The notes under the pieces: model-generated
What the model saw: only the letters and a program-made list of their open reading frames with translations
Told to the model about the DNA's origin: nothing
Database searches by the model: none
Origin: Owenia fusiformis
Taxonomy: Eukaryota > Annelida > Polychaeta > Sabellida > Oweniidae
Length of the DNA stretch: 64,000 nt
Reading direction: 5' to 3'
Assembly (NCBI GenBank): GCA_903813345.2
Contig: CAIIXF020000009.1
Coordinates: forward strand, 8,610,030-8,674,029
Translations under genes and position numbers: made by a program
Shown here: one piece after another, positions 11,011 through 26,000 of the stretch
Layout of the letters: every line of letters starts with the position of its first letter
Numbering within the stretch: the first letter of the stretch is position 1

Positions 11011-14000
11011 TTATACTGTCCTGAGTGACGCATCAAGGGAATTCAATTCATTGAATCTTTCAGAGGCTCTATTCATTTCATTTGTCCATCTAAGGGGTCC
11101 TTCCTCGATTTCAAATTCTGAGCTTGCACCTTTAAATGGCGTTAGAGTCCCAGTCAGACTTTTGGAGTATCCAAAATGACGGATACGGTAGGTTCCAGTC
11201 TCCTGATTGGTTGGTACAGTCCATGTGATCACAGCTTTACTATGGCCAAGAATTGTGTTCGTTCGCACCCATTGAAATCTAAAATAAATGGGGTTGTGTT
11301 TTATTGAAACTGATCCCAAATGATTCTTTTTCTGGGAGCTTATAAAAAATAAAACCAAATAGAAACATTCTAGGTGATTTATAAATTATCATGGGCTTCA
11401 TATATTAACAATTCTTTTGTTATACGTAACATGGCATGGTGTAAAAAAACTTTTTAGAAATTGTACAGGATGGGAGAGTGTATTCAATGCTTTTTCAATG
11501 TACATCAGTGATAAAGCGAATATTGTCCCACTAAGAGCTTACATTGTCATAGTTTCTATTGATGCTACCTACCTAGGCCCAACTTTGTATGACTTATTAG
11601 GTCTCAAAGCTTTTTAATTTACAGTAAAATCTTGTTGAACACCTCTGAAAGTGGAACACCTCTATAAGTAGAACACTTGACTTATTGATGAATTCACCTC
11701 TAAAAGTGGAACAACTCCAAGAAAGAACTCAACTTGTTAGAGCAAAGGTGTTCCACTTTCGAAAGTTCTACTGGATATGGAAACCAGAATAATAAATACT
11801 TAGGCAATATAAATTTTCATCAGTTGAGAAAATAACCATGATCTATCATACTTTGTATCCCAATCTGCATCAGTGTATTGTACACTCCAAGTTCCATCTG
11901 CCTCTTTCTTCTCAACAGTCAGGAAGGTGGCCTCTTGCTGAAACATATTAACCAAGTTCACTGACTTGCATGTTCTCCTTAAGGAGAAGGGTTCCATGTT
12001 TTCTTATATAACTAGGGTTTGAAATTTAAGTTTATGTTCAGTACTATCCATCAAACATGAGTTTCATTAAACAGAACCTTTGAAGGCAGGTGAACTAAAT
12101 GATGTAGTGATACCCAAAAATCAACAGTTCAGTTGCCAGAGAATGGTACACTGTAGGTTTAAGTTAATCTAAATAAATCACATTTCTCTTTAGTTGATTC
12201 ATTGACAAAACCTTCCATGTGAACAGTGAAACGCCACTCGTAGGTTTGGGTGGGTTCCCATACTTGTTAAAATTCCCTACCCTGGAGAGCGACCTAGTGT
12301 CTCCAAAACCACCGAACTGGGAATGATAATAGATGGTGAAATTACTACTAGTATATCAAAATCGCACCCCTGTGATAAAACTGTATGTCTCATTTATGAC
12401 CCTCCCAGTAGGGGGCCTATGCAAAGCTTTAAATGGTGAATAATACACTGTAGTTACAATAAAGATATATCTCACCAATGGATTGTTTCTTGGATGTCCA
12501 GTCACAAACTCTGCCTGTACTGTTGAGCCCTAGAATAAAATAATAAAAAGTATCCATAAAAATCTGTTTTGCTTGTCTCTGTTGTTTAAAGTTCTGGAAC
12601 TAACAGGAAATTGGTGGACAAGAACAAAGACAAAAATGTAAAAAGTAAAATATTGACAAAGTTGCTGTTTAGTATCTTTCCTACAGGTGAATCCGTCAAT
12701 TTGATTAATCAGCTCCAAATTGCTGTTATACATATTGGCTTCTGTCTCAACAACTGTAACAACATTTTTTGTTTAATACTACAATATCCTTGGCATTTTC
12801 TTCACAATCTCAGATAATTAGAATTCTTCAGCTCCTTCCAACAGGGTTCAACAGCTACAATATTTAAACTGTACTTAGACATTATGTGATCTGGACCATT
12901 GTCCACTTTTTGTTAAAGTGTTTGGCTTCTACACTGACCATTTCAGACTCACATGTTGTATTATTAAGTGATTTTATTTGTGTTTCTCTACTGGTTAAAT
13001 CACTCATTTAGATAATCAATTTGAACAGGTCAGTCCAAAAAATGCTGTATCACTGACAGATACCAAATGTATCATAAGATTATTGCATTGTTTACCCATT
13101 CAGGTTATTTGTTTCTGTTCATAAAACAACTCAAGCAAATAAAAAATATAATATTAACTTGCATCCGAAGGTTATATTGACCTTCATATTTTATGCTGCT
13201 GCAGTTTACAATATTGCGCTTGACTCAGCCTTTTGAAAAAGTAACCAACAAAGTAGCCTCTTTCAAATGAAAAAATCTGCATTTAAAAAATAAAGGAAAT
13301 ATAATTTGGCCTTAAGAAAGGGCTGGTTCAAGGGTCTAAATTCCCTGTAGACTTGACCTGTAAATATTTAAATCCCACAATTTCGCCCTTCTTGTGTGTA
13401 TGTAGGCTAATATGCATAAAACAATGCATAGAGTGACATCTATCTATGAGCATGTGATTAAATGTTATAATTCTCACTGCTTGAAGATTACCAAGAATCA
13501 TAAAAATGACAAAAATCAAGGAAGTGACATCAAAGGAACTTGAACAAAATGTCCACTTTATGAGCACCGAACCCCAACTTAAGATGTCCAAGACTTAAGT
13601 TAGCCCTATCATCAATCATGCATGTCGATAGAGAAAATGTCACTACAAACTTTCCCATGTACTGTAGGTTGATAGGTGAACAATAAACACATTGGAAGTG
13701 AACACCTTTGGTGAACACCATGGTGATTTAAATCATAGACATCTTAAAGTACAACGATAAACACATCTTTGTGGTAAACACTACAGTAAACACCTCTCTC
13801 TTTAAGTGTAACGTAATTAATATTCAATTAATATTATGTCAAAAAACAATCTTCTCACCTTTGCATATTTTGGCTGAACATCTGTTAAAACATCCCCAAA
13901 ACTCTTCAGGAATGGTGCCTCATCCATTATAACAGGAGGGAGGAAGCTCAGTTGTTTAGACAGCAGATTGGGAGGAGTAGGTCCAGGAGGCACACGCACT

Positions 14001-17000
14001 CCCTGGAATATATAGCATGAAAGATTTGTTTATATTTTTAATATGTACTAGGTATACCCGTGTACTAGGTATGCCCATGTACTGGCTATACCCATATACG
14101 AGGTATGCCCATGTACTAGCTATACCCATGTACTAGGTATGCCATCTACTGGCTATGCCCATATATGAGGTATGCCCATGTACTGTCCTTACCCATGAAA
14201 ATAATTAGCTACTATTACATACCTTAGCCATAGCAACAGACATATTGGTGAACTCCTGGATGTAGGCCTGTAATGTGTGAGGTCCATATAGTGTAGAAGC
14301 ACCTTCATATCTCTGGACCTATAAGAAACATAGAAATAGAAAAATGGCACCTTCATAGAGTAGCAAATTCAAGTGATAAAAATATGTGTACTTATCATTA
14401 TGATATTTTACCAAAAAATAATCTCACATTTAATAATTCAAAAAATAACCAATTTTCGGTTGTCATTTTGTTTCTTAGATCAATTAAAACATACTTGATA
14501 TTCTTCATAGGTAGCAATATAACTGCTATATACATTAGACAGGCCACAAATGACGACCTTCGTAGTGCTTGGAAACCCATTTGCCATCAATGTGTTACGA
14601 ACAGCATCCTTTAATCTCCTCCCTGACATAGTGCTGAAACATAAATTTTGTTGGTATTGGTTAACATTTGAAGTATAGGATCTTATCCTATTTTCTGGGA
14701 AGATGTGATAAAGTCACTCTTGTGGTGGGAACTGAACCTACAACCTCCCGATTAGATTTGAGTCTTCAGATATGATGCTGAATCATGAATGGTGTCAGTA
14801 TTATCTTTCTTAATATAACTTGTTTTTCAATAGATATATTTGTTTTAAAACTGAAGACACCAGGCAAGAGAATTAGTATCACTCAAATATTATTTTTACA
14901 CATTATATGAAAAAAATCTTTTTAAGAAACCTCAACCAAAATTGGAAAAAACACACATTTCAAATATGAAAGAGAAAAGACCATAGAGAACGACAAAACA
15001 GCAAGAAAAACATTCAAAGAAAAACAAATCCAAAAAGAGTAAAAAACAAGATTTTCCTTACGTGAACTCTCCAGGAACAGCTACAATGATGAAGTCTCCA
15101 ATTCTTAGAATCTGCAGATCTAAGATATCAGGCTGCCATGCATAGGGTGTAGTGATCTGAAACCATACGAAAAATATCACCTACAGTGTGAACATTTTAA
15201 TCTATTAATTACAAAATGTTTAAACTTTTGATCATTGCAATAAAGATAATTCCGAATTAGTATTAATTCTCTTTTAAATCTCTTCTATCAAAACATCAAA
15301 TCAATTACAAATCACTTTATCAGATCTTTATCCTTTGAAATATATGATTGCAACTGTTGCTTAAATTTCTTCAAACTGTCCTAAAATCAAAAAAAGTGAG
15401 AGAGTGTAACGACCCTGGATAGCAAGTTGCTAGTACAGCACAGTTGGTAGGGTATCGGACATAGGCCTATGATATCAATCTGGATCTGAGTGTCCTAGGT
15501 TCGATTCCCTGCCTGTGTCTGGATTGTTACACTAAGCTCGTTATTACTATGTTTTGCAGCTCTTGCTACATTCAAGAGAGTCAAACATGTGTATGTGCAG
15601 AGGAAGGGGGTCCACTAGAGACAGTTGTTCACCAGAGAGAGGTGTTCACTTAGACAGGTTTTACTGTAATAGTTTTATTCCCTGCTATTTCTGTATAATT
15701 TTGGGGGTGCCCTTGAGATGGATGTACACTTAAGAGAGGTATTAACTAAGACAGGTTTTACTGTTCCAAATTATATGTATTACCTCTCCAGTATCTATGA
15801 GGATTGGTTTAGGGTGTTGGCATGCCTTTTGCTCATCACTGGGATTGTGCAGTACTAAACCACTTATCAACTTCCAGAATGCATTGCCCTTTGTGTCCCC
15901 TGAAATACATAAAAGTTTTATATAGGACAAAATTGGCCTTTCCTACTGGGTCGATCCTTTATAGAGATGTCATAAATAATATCATACAAAATCTGTGTAA
16001 ATAGGACTCAGGTAAAGATAAATAATAAGAGCACATTTTTCAGCACTTTAGAGGAGGGCAGAAGTATACTTTAACATATACCTTGAGTGAAGTCAAATGC
16101 TCCTGGTCCATCAGTGGTCCCTGCAGCAAAACTGAACCCCATGGAGGGTGGGCACGTCTTCACCTTTGTTGTAGCATTCAACTTTACGACAACTTTGCTG
16201 AAGTCAACAAACTGATGACGGAAGTCTACTGGTCCTGCAGGTAGCACTCTAGATGGGGCATTAAATAACTCCTATAAATGATATAAACATTACAAAATAC
16301 CAATGATAATGTTGACAATTGGTTCAAAAGCCATATAGCATTTTAACAAAATAAACATATTGAAATCCAATTAATTGTTAATAACAAATAATAACCTCAT
16401 TAAAACATTTCCCTGCATATTTGAATTTTATGTTGACCAATCAATAAAAATGACAGAAAACCCTTTGTTATTAATACTGTATATAATTTCCTATTACAGA
16501 AAAGGTTTATTGCTAGCCCTGGTTAAGAGACACTAAGCATGTTATCTACACCAGATTTTTTCAGCATCTAAACCCAAAAAAACATGGTGATTTCTCATAA
16601 TTTTTTGACCACTAAGTTTGCTGAAATCCTTATGTTAAGTTCTTATAAGCCTTAAATGAGAACGATACAATTATTAAAGCATTACCTTAGCTTTTGCATA
16701 CTGGTTGTGGCCAATGATCTTTGTGCTATCAAACATATCTTTCCCTGGACCTGCTGAGTAGCACAACTCACTCTAGAAATACAGAAAATGTCCAAATGCA
16801 TCCAAATTTTAGATAAAGCATTTATTTTATAATTTACAAGATAGCTTGTCAAGAACTTCAAATACAGCTATAGGCTAAAAGAAGATATGTGATTGTAACC
16901 AATCTTGGATGCAACTGTTTAGAGGAAGTATTCCAGATATAACATACAGCTCTTGGGGATCATAGCCACTACAACCTGTAAATATGTTACACTGATTTTA

Positions 17001-20000
17001 ATAAAAAAAAAATTTCATGAATAAATCTGTTTATACATTCCAAGCAGTATAAAGAGTGGCCGAAAAGTAGAGTGGCCGAAAAGTAGGATAACAGTTTACA
17101 GAAAGAAGAGATTGTTTGATAACTGTAAATCTACTTTTGGTAACCCATTACATGTATATCATGATAACAATCCCATGCATACCTTTCCTCCACATGTGCT
17201 GTGAGCAATATCACAGACCTCCCCTGTGTTTTGACAGTGTGGTCCTTTGGTGTTTGGTGATACATCACCCTCATTGGCTTGGCCAAAGGCTGCAACAAAT
17301 GGGCCCTAAAAACAATTTAAAAATGTATGTTGTATTGTTTAAACACAAAATTTACAATTTAACATCTACAAGATGTCGTAGATCAACAATGTTGTTTTTC
17401 CTTCACAAGATACGATTTTCATTCAAAGGGATATCCAAGGAATTAGCAATAAAGTTGAAGTGATTTCCATTTGAAAGTTGTGCAATACACGTTCTTCGAA
17501 ATAAATATGAACAAATGAATCCATTAGGGGGAAAAGGAGTATATCTATGAAAAAGAAATAATTGTCCCCAAGAGAAAATTGTCCTGCTGTGTTGGCAACT
17601 ACATTCTCAAGACAATTAAAAAAACAAGACAATAAATACCGCTAAGGCCATAAGAAGTAGATTCTTTGTTTTGCGTCTTGGCAAAATCCAAATCATGCAA
17701 GGGTACAAGGAAAACAAACACAAACTCAAGAAAAAACACAAACTTGTTTGCTGAAAAATGTATACATTTTATGGGCATAAAAGGGGATGACATACCAATT
17801 TGCAGTGATTACAAACACATATCTATACATTTTATACAATATATTTAAACATAGCTATTATTCAAGGGTAAAAAATAAGAAAATACACAATGTATGCCAA
17901 AGTAATAATAACACTGTCAATTTTGATTCAGATTGAACGAAATGCGATGGTACTTTCAGACCCTTGTGATTGCTACTTGGATGTGTTTGTTTTTTCTGAT
18001 TTACTCAAAACCATGCAAGCAAGGGGACGCAAAACAAATAATCTACTTCCTATGGCCTAACTTGATGTCCATGCATTAAGGACCTTACTAAGGATCATAT
18101 GATGCATGCACTACATGTAAACTAACCTTGCCAGGCCGGCTACCAGGGTTCATGTCTTTCTCAAATAGCTGAGAGGCGTATCCTTTATTGTCTCCACTGA
18201 TCAGATGGTTGGTGTTGTTCATACTGGTAGCATGTACAGGAAACCAACTGAAATGCCAATATTCAAATTGTTAGTTGTCATGAGATGAAATAATGTTGGG
18301 GATAAAGAGGATGTGAGAGTCTAAGAAACATCCAGAAGAATGTGCAGGAAACAATATTACCAATCATATCACCAATTTAAACGCCAAGGGGAATTAGGAG
18401 TGAATAGTGGTCAAGAGCATGGGAGGGTCCCAGAGAAGGGGGTAGATGAAGATGGAGGTTGCAAAGAATAGGGATCAGGGAATGAGGGGTCAAAGGAAGA
18501 GGGGTCCAGGTGATTGGCCCATAAGATGGAGTTCAGTGGATGGTAGAATCCAGATAAAAAGACCTGTCCGCATACAAAGAAAATAAGATTAAATCTTGAA
18601 GAATACTTCTACAGAGTTTCTTACTTGTAAAGCCCAAGTGCCTTTCCACTTGCATCCACAAATGTCATCATCGTCATATTTGTATCTGTGTTGTATTTGT
18701 ACTTTGCACGCTCTTCTGCAGGGTTATTGGCATATGCTGTAGGACTTCTATTGATGTTAGAGCCCACTAGTTCTCCTTCGTTTATGAGGAGATTTCCTGG
18801 TCTTAGATTAGCATGGGCCCTCTCAATACTCTGAATATATGAAGACATGGTTAAATTTAGTTTATTGAACTGTTTTTCTTCGTTTTTTAACAAATCATTT
18901 CATTGAGATTATTTAGTAATACATTGATGATATGTCACATATTTTTGTTTCCCATTGATAATTTTCTAAATATTTCGAATCAAACTATTATTAAATTATC
19001 AAAATTAGCAAAAATGTTAAATATATTCATGAACAGAGTGGTATCGATATGGAGAACTGAATTCAACAATGTTTTTCTCTTAAACCAATCATTGAAATCA
19101 TTCTGTAAAAAAACACGGTATTTTATGTAATGTTGACAACAATTTAATGCGAAAATTATTTAGAAATATTTTATATTACTGTTTTTGTTAACATTTTTCG
19201 TTTTTCTAGTGCAATTGTTTTTGCTCCTTTCTACCAATTCTTGAGAATGAAATAAAATGTCTTTCCGAACCTTGTTGGAACAAAATAGCATATACAAAAT
19301 GTTTTTAGACCTCTCAATATTATAGTTATACAAAGGAATTTTTGGTTCATTTTAAAAAAGTATTCAAAAAATTAAAACAAAATCCCCCAAAATAGATAAA
19401 AATCAAGATAAACCTTTTATTTCATTAACAAGATACTTTTTTAAAATGAACCAAAATTTCCTTTGTACAATTACAATATTGAGAGACCTAAACATGTTGT
19501 GTTTATGTCGTTTGTTCCAATGAGGTTCGGAAAGATGTTTCATTTCACTCTGGAAACATGATACCAAGAACAAAACAAGTGTTTGATGTGTTTGCTAAAA
19601 CAATATAGATGAAAGTATATATATATATTTCCAATTATATTGTTACTATTCAAAAGATGACCATTAAATTGACAATGTGTAAAATTTTCAGAATTTTTTG
19701 ATGACTGGTTTAAGAGAAACGTGTGTTCAAAAAGTTCGCCATATCGATACCCATCCTTTATCAGAACATGTTACTTATTGAAGGTGAGGCAGTTATATAA
19801 AACTTTAACTAATGAAAACATTTTTATAAAAATAATGATAAAAATCCATGAATTTTCAGACAAAGTCTCATACTTACTCTTGTGACACCATCTATAAAAG
19901 CATTCAAGGTCTCGCCAACAAACCCGAGGGAAGTGACATCATAAAGAACATACTGGTGAAAGCCGGCAGGACCAGAATGCGTATGTGTGCCACTCATGAC

Positions 20001-23000
20001 GACATTCTCTTCTGTGTACATAAGGTTATTGAACTTGGTCTGCAGAGCTTTAATGACCTATAAACAATGAAAATATAAATATTATAACTGCTACAAACAT
20101 TAAAACTTGCTATGTAGTCTTTACAAATGTAGAAACATTTGGCTGCCAGCCAAAATCAACAAATAGGAAACTTTAGTGCTGATATGTTCGAAAATATAGA
20201 AAAGGAATTAAAATGAATTCCTTTCACAGAGTCATCATTTCTACAAATAGGGTGATCGAATTTTGAGTTACATATGTTTATATGAAATGGAGTGACCTAT
20301 CTAATTTGAGATGTGGTGTAATTGTAAGATATCATCATTACATCTTTTATCATATCTGCTTACGGCATATGGGAGATTCATTCAAAAGGTTTGTATTATT
20401 TACCGTTGTTAAATTTTTTTAACTTGTTTTCTACATGCTGCCTCTAATGTAACGTTTGTATCAGAGTAAAATAACATACCCCCATTTTCATGGTTCGAGA
20501 CACCATTCCACAATCAACACTGACAAACACAACTCTATTTTTGGCCTGTTTATCTGCGACAATAAATGCCCTGCTGAATAAACGTGTGTGGATACCTTCC
20601 GTTGTCTGACTAGGGTTGGCATAGCCCATCTGAAATTATAGAACCAAACATTCCTTTAACATATACAAAATGTCATCACCTTAAAAAGTGTAAAAAGTGT
20701 TTCATATGCTGATACGAAGTAAGTAATGGTCACTGGCTGTAACAATATTTCATGCCTTTACGAATAGTATTTACCATCGAAAAAGTTAGACTTTGAAATA
20801 TAACACATGAATTTTATTAAATAAGTGCTTATTACAGTTAAATGTTGCATTTTAAAAATATCTACAACCCTGTGATTAAATGTAAACATATTATATTGAA
20901 AATTGCTTTAGCTTTGTGTTACAATGCTGATGATCTGTTTAATGCCAAAAGCTATAATTTATTAATTTTTGCATTAAGCGTTTCCCTCTGATGATTTTCT
21001 CCTTCATATTTCTTCATTATTATACCGTTTATAAATTATTAAAATCAATAGATAACAGAAGTTCTAGCAAACAAATAAATCAATGAGATATTGTTTCATC
21101 AATTGATTTTTTTATTTATAAAAATTACATTTTCTCTCATTACATTTTTGCTTATCTTTCTAATTATCAGGCTAAATAGGTTTCTTAATAATTTGTTAAC
21201 AGCTTATGAAAACCTTTTAAGATATGGATAAGATAAATATAGCAAAATTAAAACCCAAGTGTGTTTTTCAGTTTTTGAACATCCTTCCTTACCACTCCCA
21301 CACAGGTAATTATGATATTAAACATTTATACTCTGTGTAAAAATGTGGAAAATGTGAGACATTTTATCACCCTCTTACCTAAAATAGCTGACTTAAAATT
21401 GATTCAGCAAAGCAAAAATCTAACTATTTCTCGAAGTTCCTCCCGAGAAATATCCCAGGAAACTTCAAATCAATCTATGAAAAGTTTGCCTTGAAACACA
21501 TAAACAAGTCTTAAGACAAGTCAGGATAGAAAATCAAATATGGCTACTTAAAATTTACCTTAGTTAACCATAGTCTAATCAAATCTTTAATCTGAGAAGC
21601 ATCCATGACAATCTCAAGTAAATCCTTCAAACTAATAGAGAGAACTTTTCAGTTTAAGCAATAATATACATATGATGTAATACATATGATTGACAAAAAT
21701 TTATATTTTATAGAAATATGTATATGAACAAATATAAAGGTGAAATAATATTTTGAGTTCATCATTACACCAGGGAATATTTTTGATATTTAAAAAAATT
21801 GTATTGTCCCCCCCAATCTTATTCAAGAAAATCATATTCACCTCCCAATCCCACTCATGAAAATGGTATAAATCTCCCGGGAATTTTTGACAAACAAAGC
21901 TTAGTATTTCGGGGCGATTAAGCATGCCATAATGATGTTCTATGTGAGAAGCAATATTTTCCAAACAAAGTTGAAAACAAATATTTTGAAATGTAAGAGG
22001 TATGAAGCTACGGTATATATGCCTATAATGTATATAACATAGGCAAATTGTTATTTTGTCAGTATTCTTCGACACATACAGTCAACATAAAAATCTGAGC
22101 AATAAGTAAATGCTCAGTGATGGACATGTATATTTATTCTTGAATTCTTTGATGCCGATGTGTTTTGTTATACAATAAAATTGTTATTTTTCAAAATGTC
22201 ATAAAGTAAAGTCATATTTTTGTAGACTAAATATTAAATCTGCTTTTGTTTCATACCAAGATCAGATATGGATTTTGAACTAATGATTTTATTGAGAGAC
22301 TTATTAATATCATGGGATAAAACGTTGTTTACTAGTCAGGATTAAAATGTAAATATGGATTTATTTCTCGTGACAATATATTTCCCTCTGGCCCTCGGGA
22401 ATCACATTGTCCCTAAGAATAAAACCCATATTGAATCCCTCCCAGTAAATAACCTCTATATATTGAAATACTGTATATGATGTACAACAATACATCATTC
22501 TCATATATTTATATATTTTTCATAAGTGATACATCATTATACATGTATATCATTTTACACATTATAATGTTATTGTTTACCAGCTTGGCTTTCAAAACTT
22601 TAAATATATTTTGATGACACATTATAACATCAATGATAAATGTACCTTTGGAATTTAAACAATAGTATAGTTTCCATATAGCTTTTGAAATCTCGCTAAA
22701 TCTCGTTTTTCGTGAGATTTTAAGAGACTTGCATATTAGACCTCTAATGACTTACATTACCTTCTTTTAAATGGTATATTTGAATTCAGTGGAATGTTTT
22801 CTCCTAAAATAGCTTTGATTTACACAGTTATGTAATTTGAATAATTTTCTATGACAATTTAAAAAAAGTTGGGCCAAATGTCCATAGATGCAATGCTAAA
22901 ATTCTTTAAAACCGTGGATTATTTGTATGTCAATCAACATTAGCATGTTTAATCACAACATGTTCATAAACAGGGTCATCATGTGGTATATCATTCAAGT

Positions 23001-26000
23001 TTTATACAGATTCAACAAACACACTTTGATAAATCATGAAATTAAGCCACTTTTCCAAGATTTTAGCATGTAAGTGAATGGAGCTCTAGCCAGAGTTAAA
23101 AGCTGAATAAAAGATGGCAGCACGAGATTTCATTTATTTTTCTGCTATTTAGAAACTATCCTATTTCCCATATAAGATTAACAAAATAACAATATGTAAT
23201 TTTAATATTTTTTTAGATTGTGATATGTCACTATTATGTACATATATTTACTATGATGTTAATTAATAAATAAAATTATTTAAATAAATATACACAAAAT
23301 TCCATTCCAACACAAGTATCAAGCAGTCTTACAATTACAGTGAGAGAATACGAACTATTTCAATATACATAAAGTAAGTTCGTATTCTCTCACTGTAATT
23401 GTAAGACTGCTTGATACTTGTGTTGGAATGGAATACTGACCAAGCAGTCCCCTCCTTCTCATTGGATAACCCTGTGTTACTATGGAAACGCTCAGACCAC
23501 AAAACTCCATATTGGCATAAGTGTAGAATTTGTGTTACTTCGCTATACCTGCTAGTTGCATAAATAATTTACAAAAGATAATAGATTTATGTTGACAAGA
23601 ATAATATTATATGGCCATTTATTTCATTATAAAATATTACATAGCAAGTTGGGCATTATAATCTCTATAATAAAGCTAAAAATCACTTATTTAGACAATA
23701 AACAATGTAAATGGTCAAAATGAATGTTTTCTTTTTAATATTATTTTTTCTGCAATGTATTGAAACATTTAATGTATAATAACACATCATTCTCATATAT
23801 TTCTTATAAGAATATATATCATCTTAGAATAATTGCTTCATAAAATGTCTCAGTAAAATAACTCCAAAAGAAATAAGGTAGATAACTAAACCTTAAATGA
23901 AAGCACTAGTACAGAATAGAAATGGTCAGTCCAATTTCTAAATTAATGGCCATGCATAATAAAATATGCAATTAAGACACTATCTCAGATATTGCCTTTG
24001 TGCCATATGGTACCTATTTTTTAAACAATGTTATAATATATATAGGCAGGAAACTTGACCAGTTTTCAAGCAAATCGTCCCACACTTCAGAGATAGAATA
24101 AGCAGACAGAAGTCAAACAGATACCAGAGAAACTAAAGACTACTGTACATTCAAGGTAATTTTTAGAAGATAAGGAATTTTTTGGAAGGTCTATTGTTTT
24201 AAGTTACAGTTAAATATGAATTTTATCTGGTGTTACTCACAGTATAAGGGATGTGGATGCCACATTAACTGGAAGGTTTTGATACACAATTTAATGGAGT
24301 GATTGTTCAAAACCCGGGGGTTCAAATAAAGTATTTAGTAGAAGGTGTTCACTGAGAGGTGGAAGGTGTTCACTTATAGACAGGTTTTGAGGTTTTCTCA
24401 AGAACACTTGAGAAGTGATGCATATTTGACTCTCAAGAGTTCAACCCAAAAATAATGTTCTAGAACCAAATTGTTTTACAAAAATAAATGTTCATTTGGT
24501 GTGTTCAATAGGGCAAAGTTTTACTGTCACTCAACATTTTGATCCTAAAGGTAAAACCAAAAATAAACTTCCTCTTGAACCAAACTGTTCTAGAACTAAG
24601 TAAATATATATACATTAAATGATAGCCTTTTAGAAAAAATAGTAATTATTAAAAAAGCTTAACATACAATATGCTAGACAGATATCATTGTCAATTACAG
24701 GCTTTTACATGTGAACCAAAGTTTTACTGTGTAGGGTCTGTACATGTGCTTAGTACAAAAGTATATGAAAATAATTTCTTTTTCCTTATAAGTGAATAAT
24801 AAACATACAAGTACAAGTACAAACAGTTTTTACATTAACATTGACATATTAAACAAAATGTATGATATTTTGATTATGCTTAATCTATAATTAAAAATAT
24901 TCTAATTTCAGATGTCTTCTAAATTGTGCCTATTTATGATGTTGGCTGTAATTGTTTGTTTGGTTGCTGGGCAGTATAATGATGCATCATGTCAAGAGGG
25001 GATTGACCTGTACAATGACTGCGACAAAATACAAAATGATCCTGAGCTGAGCAATGATGAAGACTACAAACAGAAATTCATCTCAAAAGCTTGTGAAAGC
25101 ACCTTATATTTTGAACTTTATAGAGATCATTTCTGTAACGAGTAAATAATCATCAATAAAAAATAATTTGAACAATTCAATTAAATAGTTTGTTCACTTA
25201 ATACTTTCCATGCAAGTATGCTTGTTAAAATATTTCAAGAAAACTCAAATAAAATGTTGTAAATTATGATATTTTTTAACACAATCCTCCAGAAAGTTAT
25301 CCTCCAGAAAATGGTGGTAAAAGCAAGGTAACAAAAGTAGAAGAGATAGGGAGTGTGAAATGCAAGAAGAAAAATATTACAATGGCATGCAAATTACAGG
25401 CCCATAGCCAGGGGGTCGATGAGCCAATATATAGTGCAGCAAAGAGTGACAGGATTTATTGGAAATGTATATTCCTTTGAAAGGCACCAATTTAATGCCA
25501 TGGTTGATTTGCTCCAAAATTCAACATCAACACTGGCTGATGAGTATTTGTTCAAAATTGCATTCAGTTTTGAACAAAAGATTTTTTCAATCCGCCAATA
25601 AGTCGGTAGCCAAATTAAGTGTATCTACAGTATATCTCAATCTAATGAACGCTTAATTCCATTTAAGGTGGCCATTTTGACTTTTCAGGGGCACAAATCA
25701 CAAAACTGGTATACTCTAAAATACCATCTTTATAATAATGCCATACCTAGTGGCAGATTGATAGATCATTGATAATAGTTTTAATATATTACTTTTTGTG
25801 CCATATGGTACATAGTTATTAAAAGATTTTTAGTATAAATGCTTGAGAAAGTACTCAATTTTCTCACCGTTATCATCTGAAGCTTCCAACATCTTGAAGA
25901 GAGAAGAATCAGGGAGAAAGAAAAAGTTTAGGAAATATCCAAGGTAAAAAATTTTAAATACAATAATTTCTATAACGATTTTATTAATACAGTATTGCAT

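Noticed and set aside
21701-22075. 124-codon minus-strand frame
   Set aside because: It lies within a dispersed repeat that recurs at 52015-52870, where the frame is not kept.
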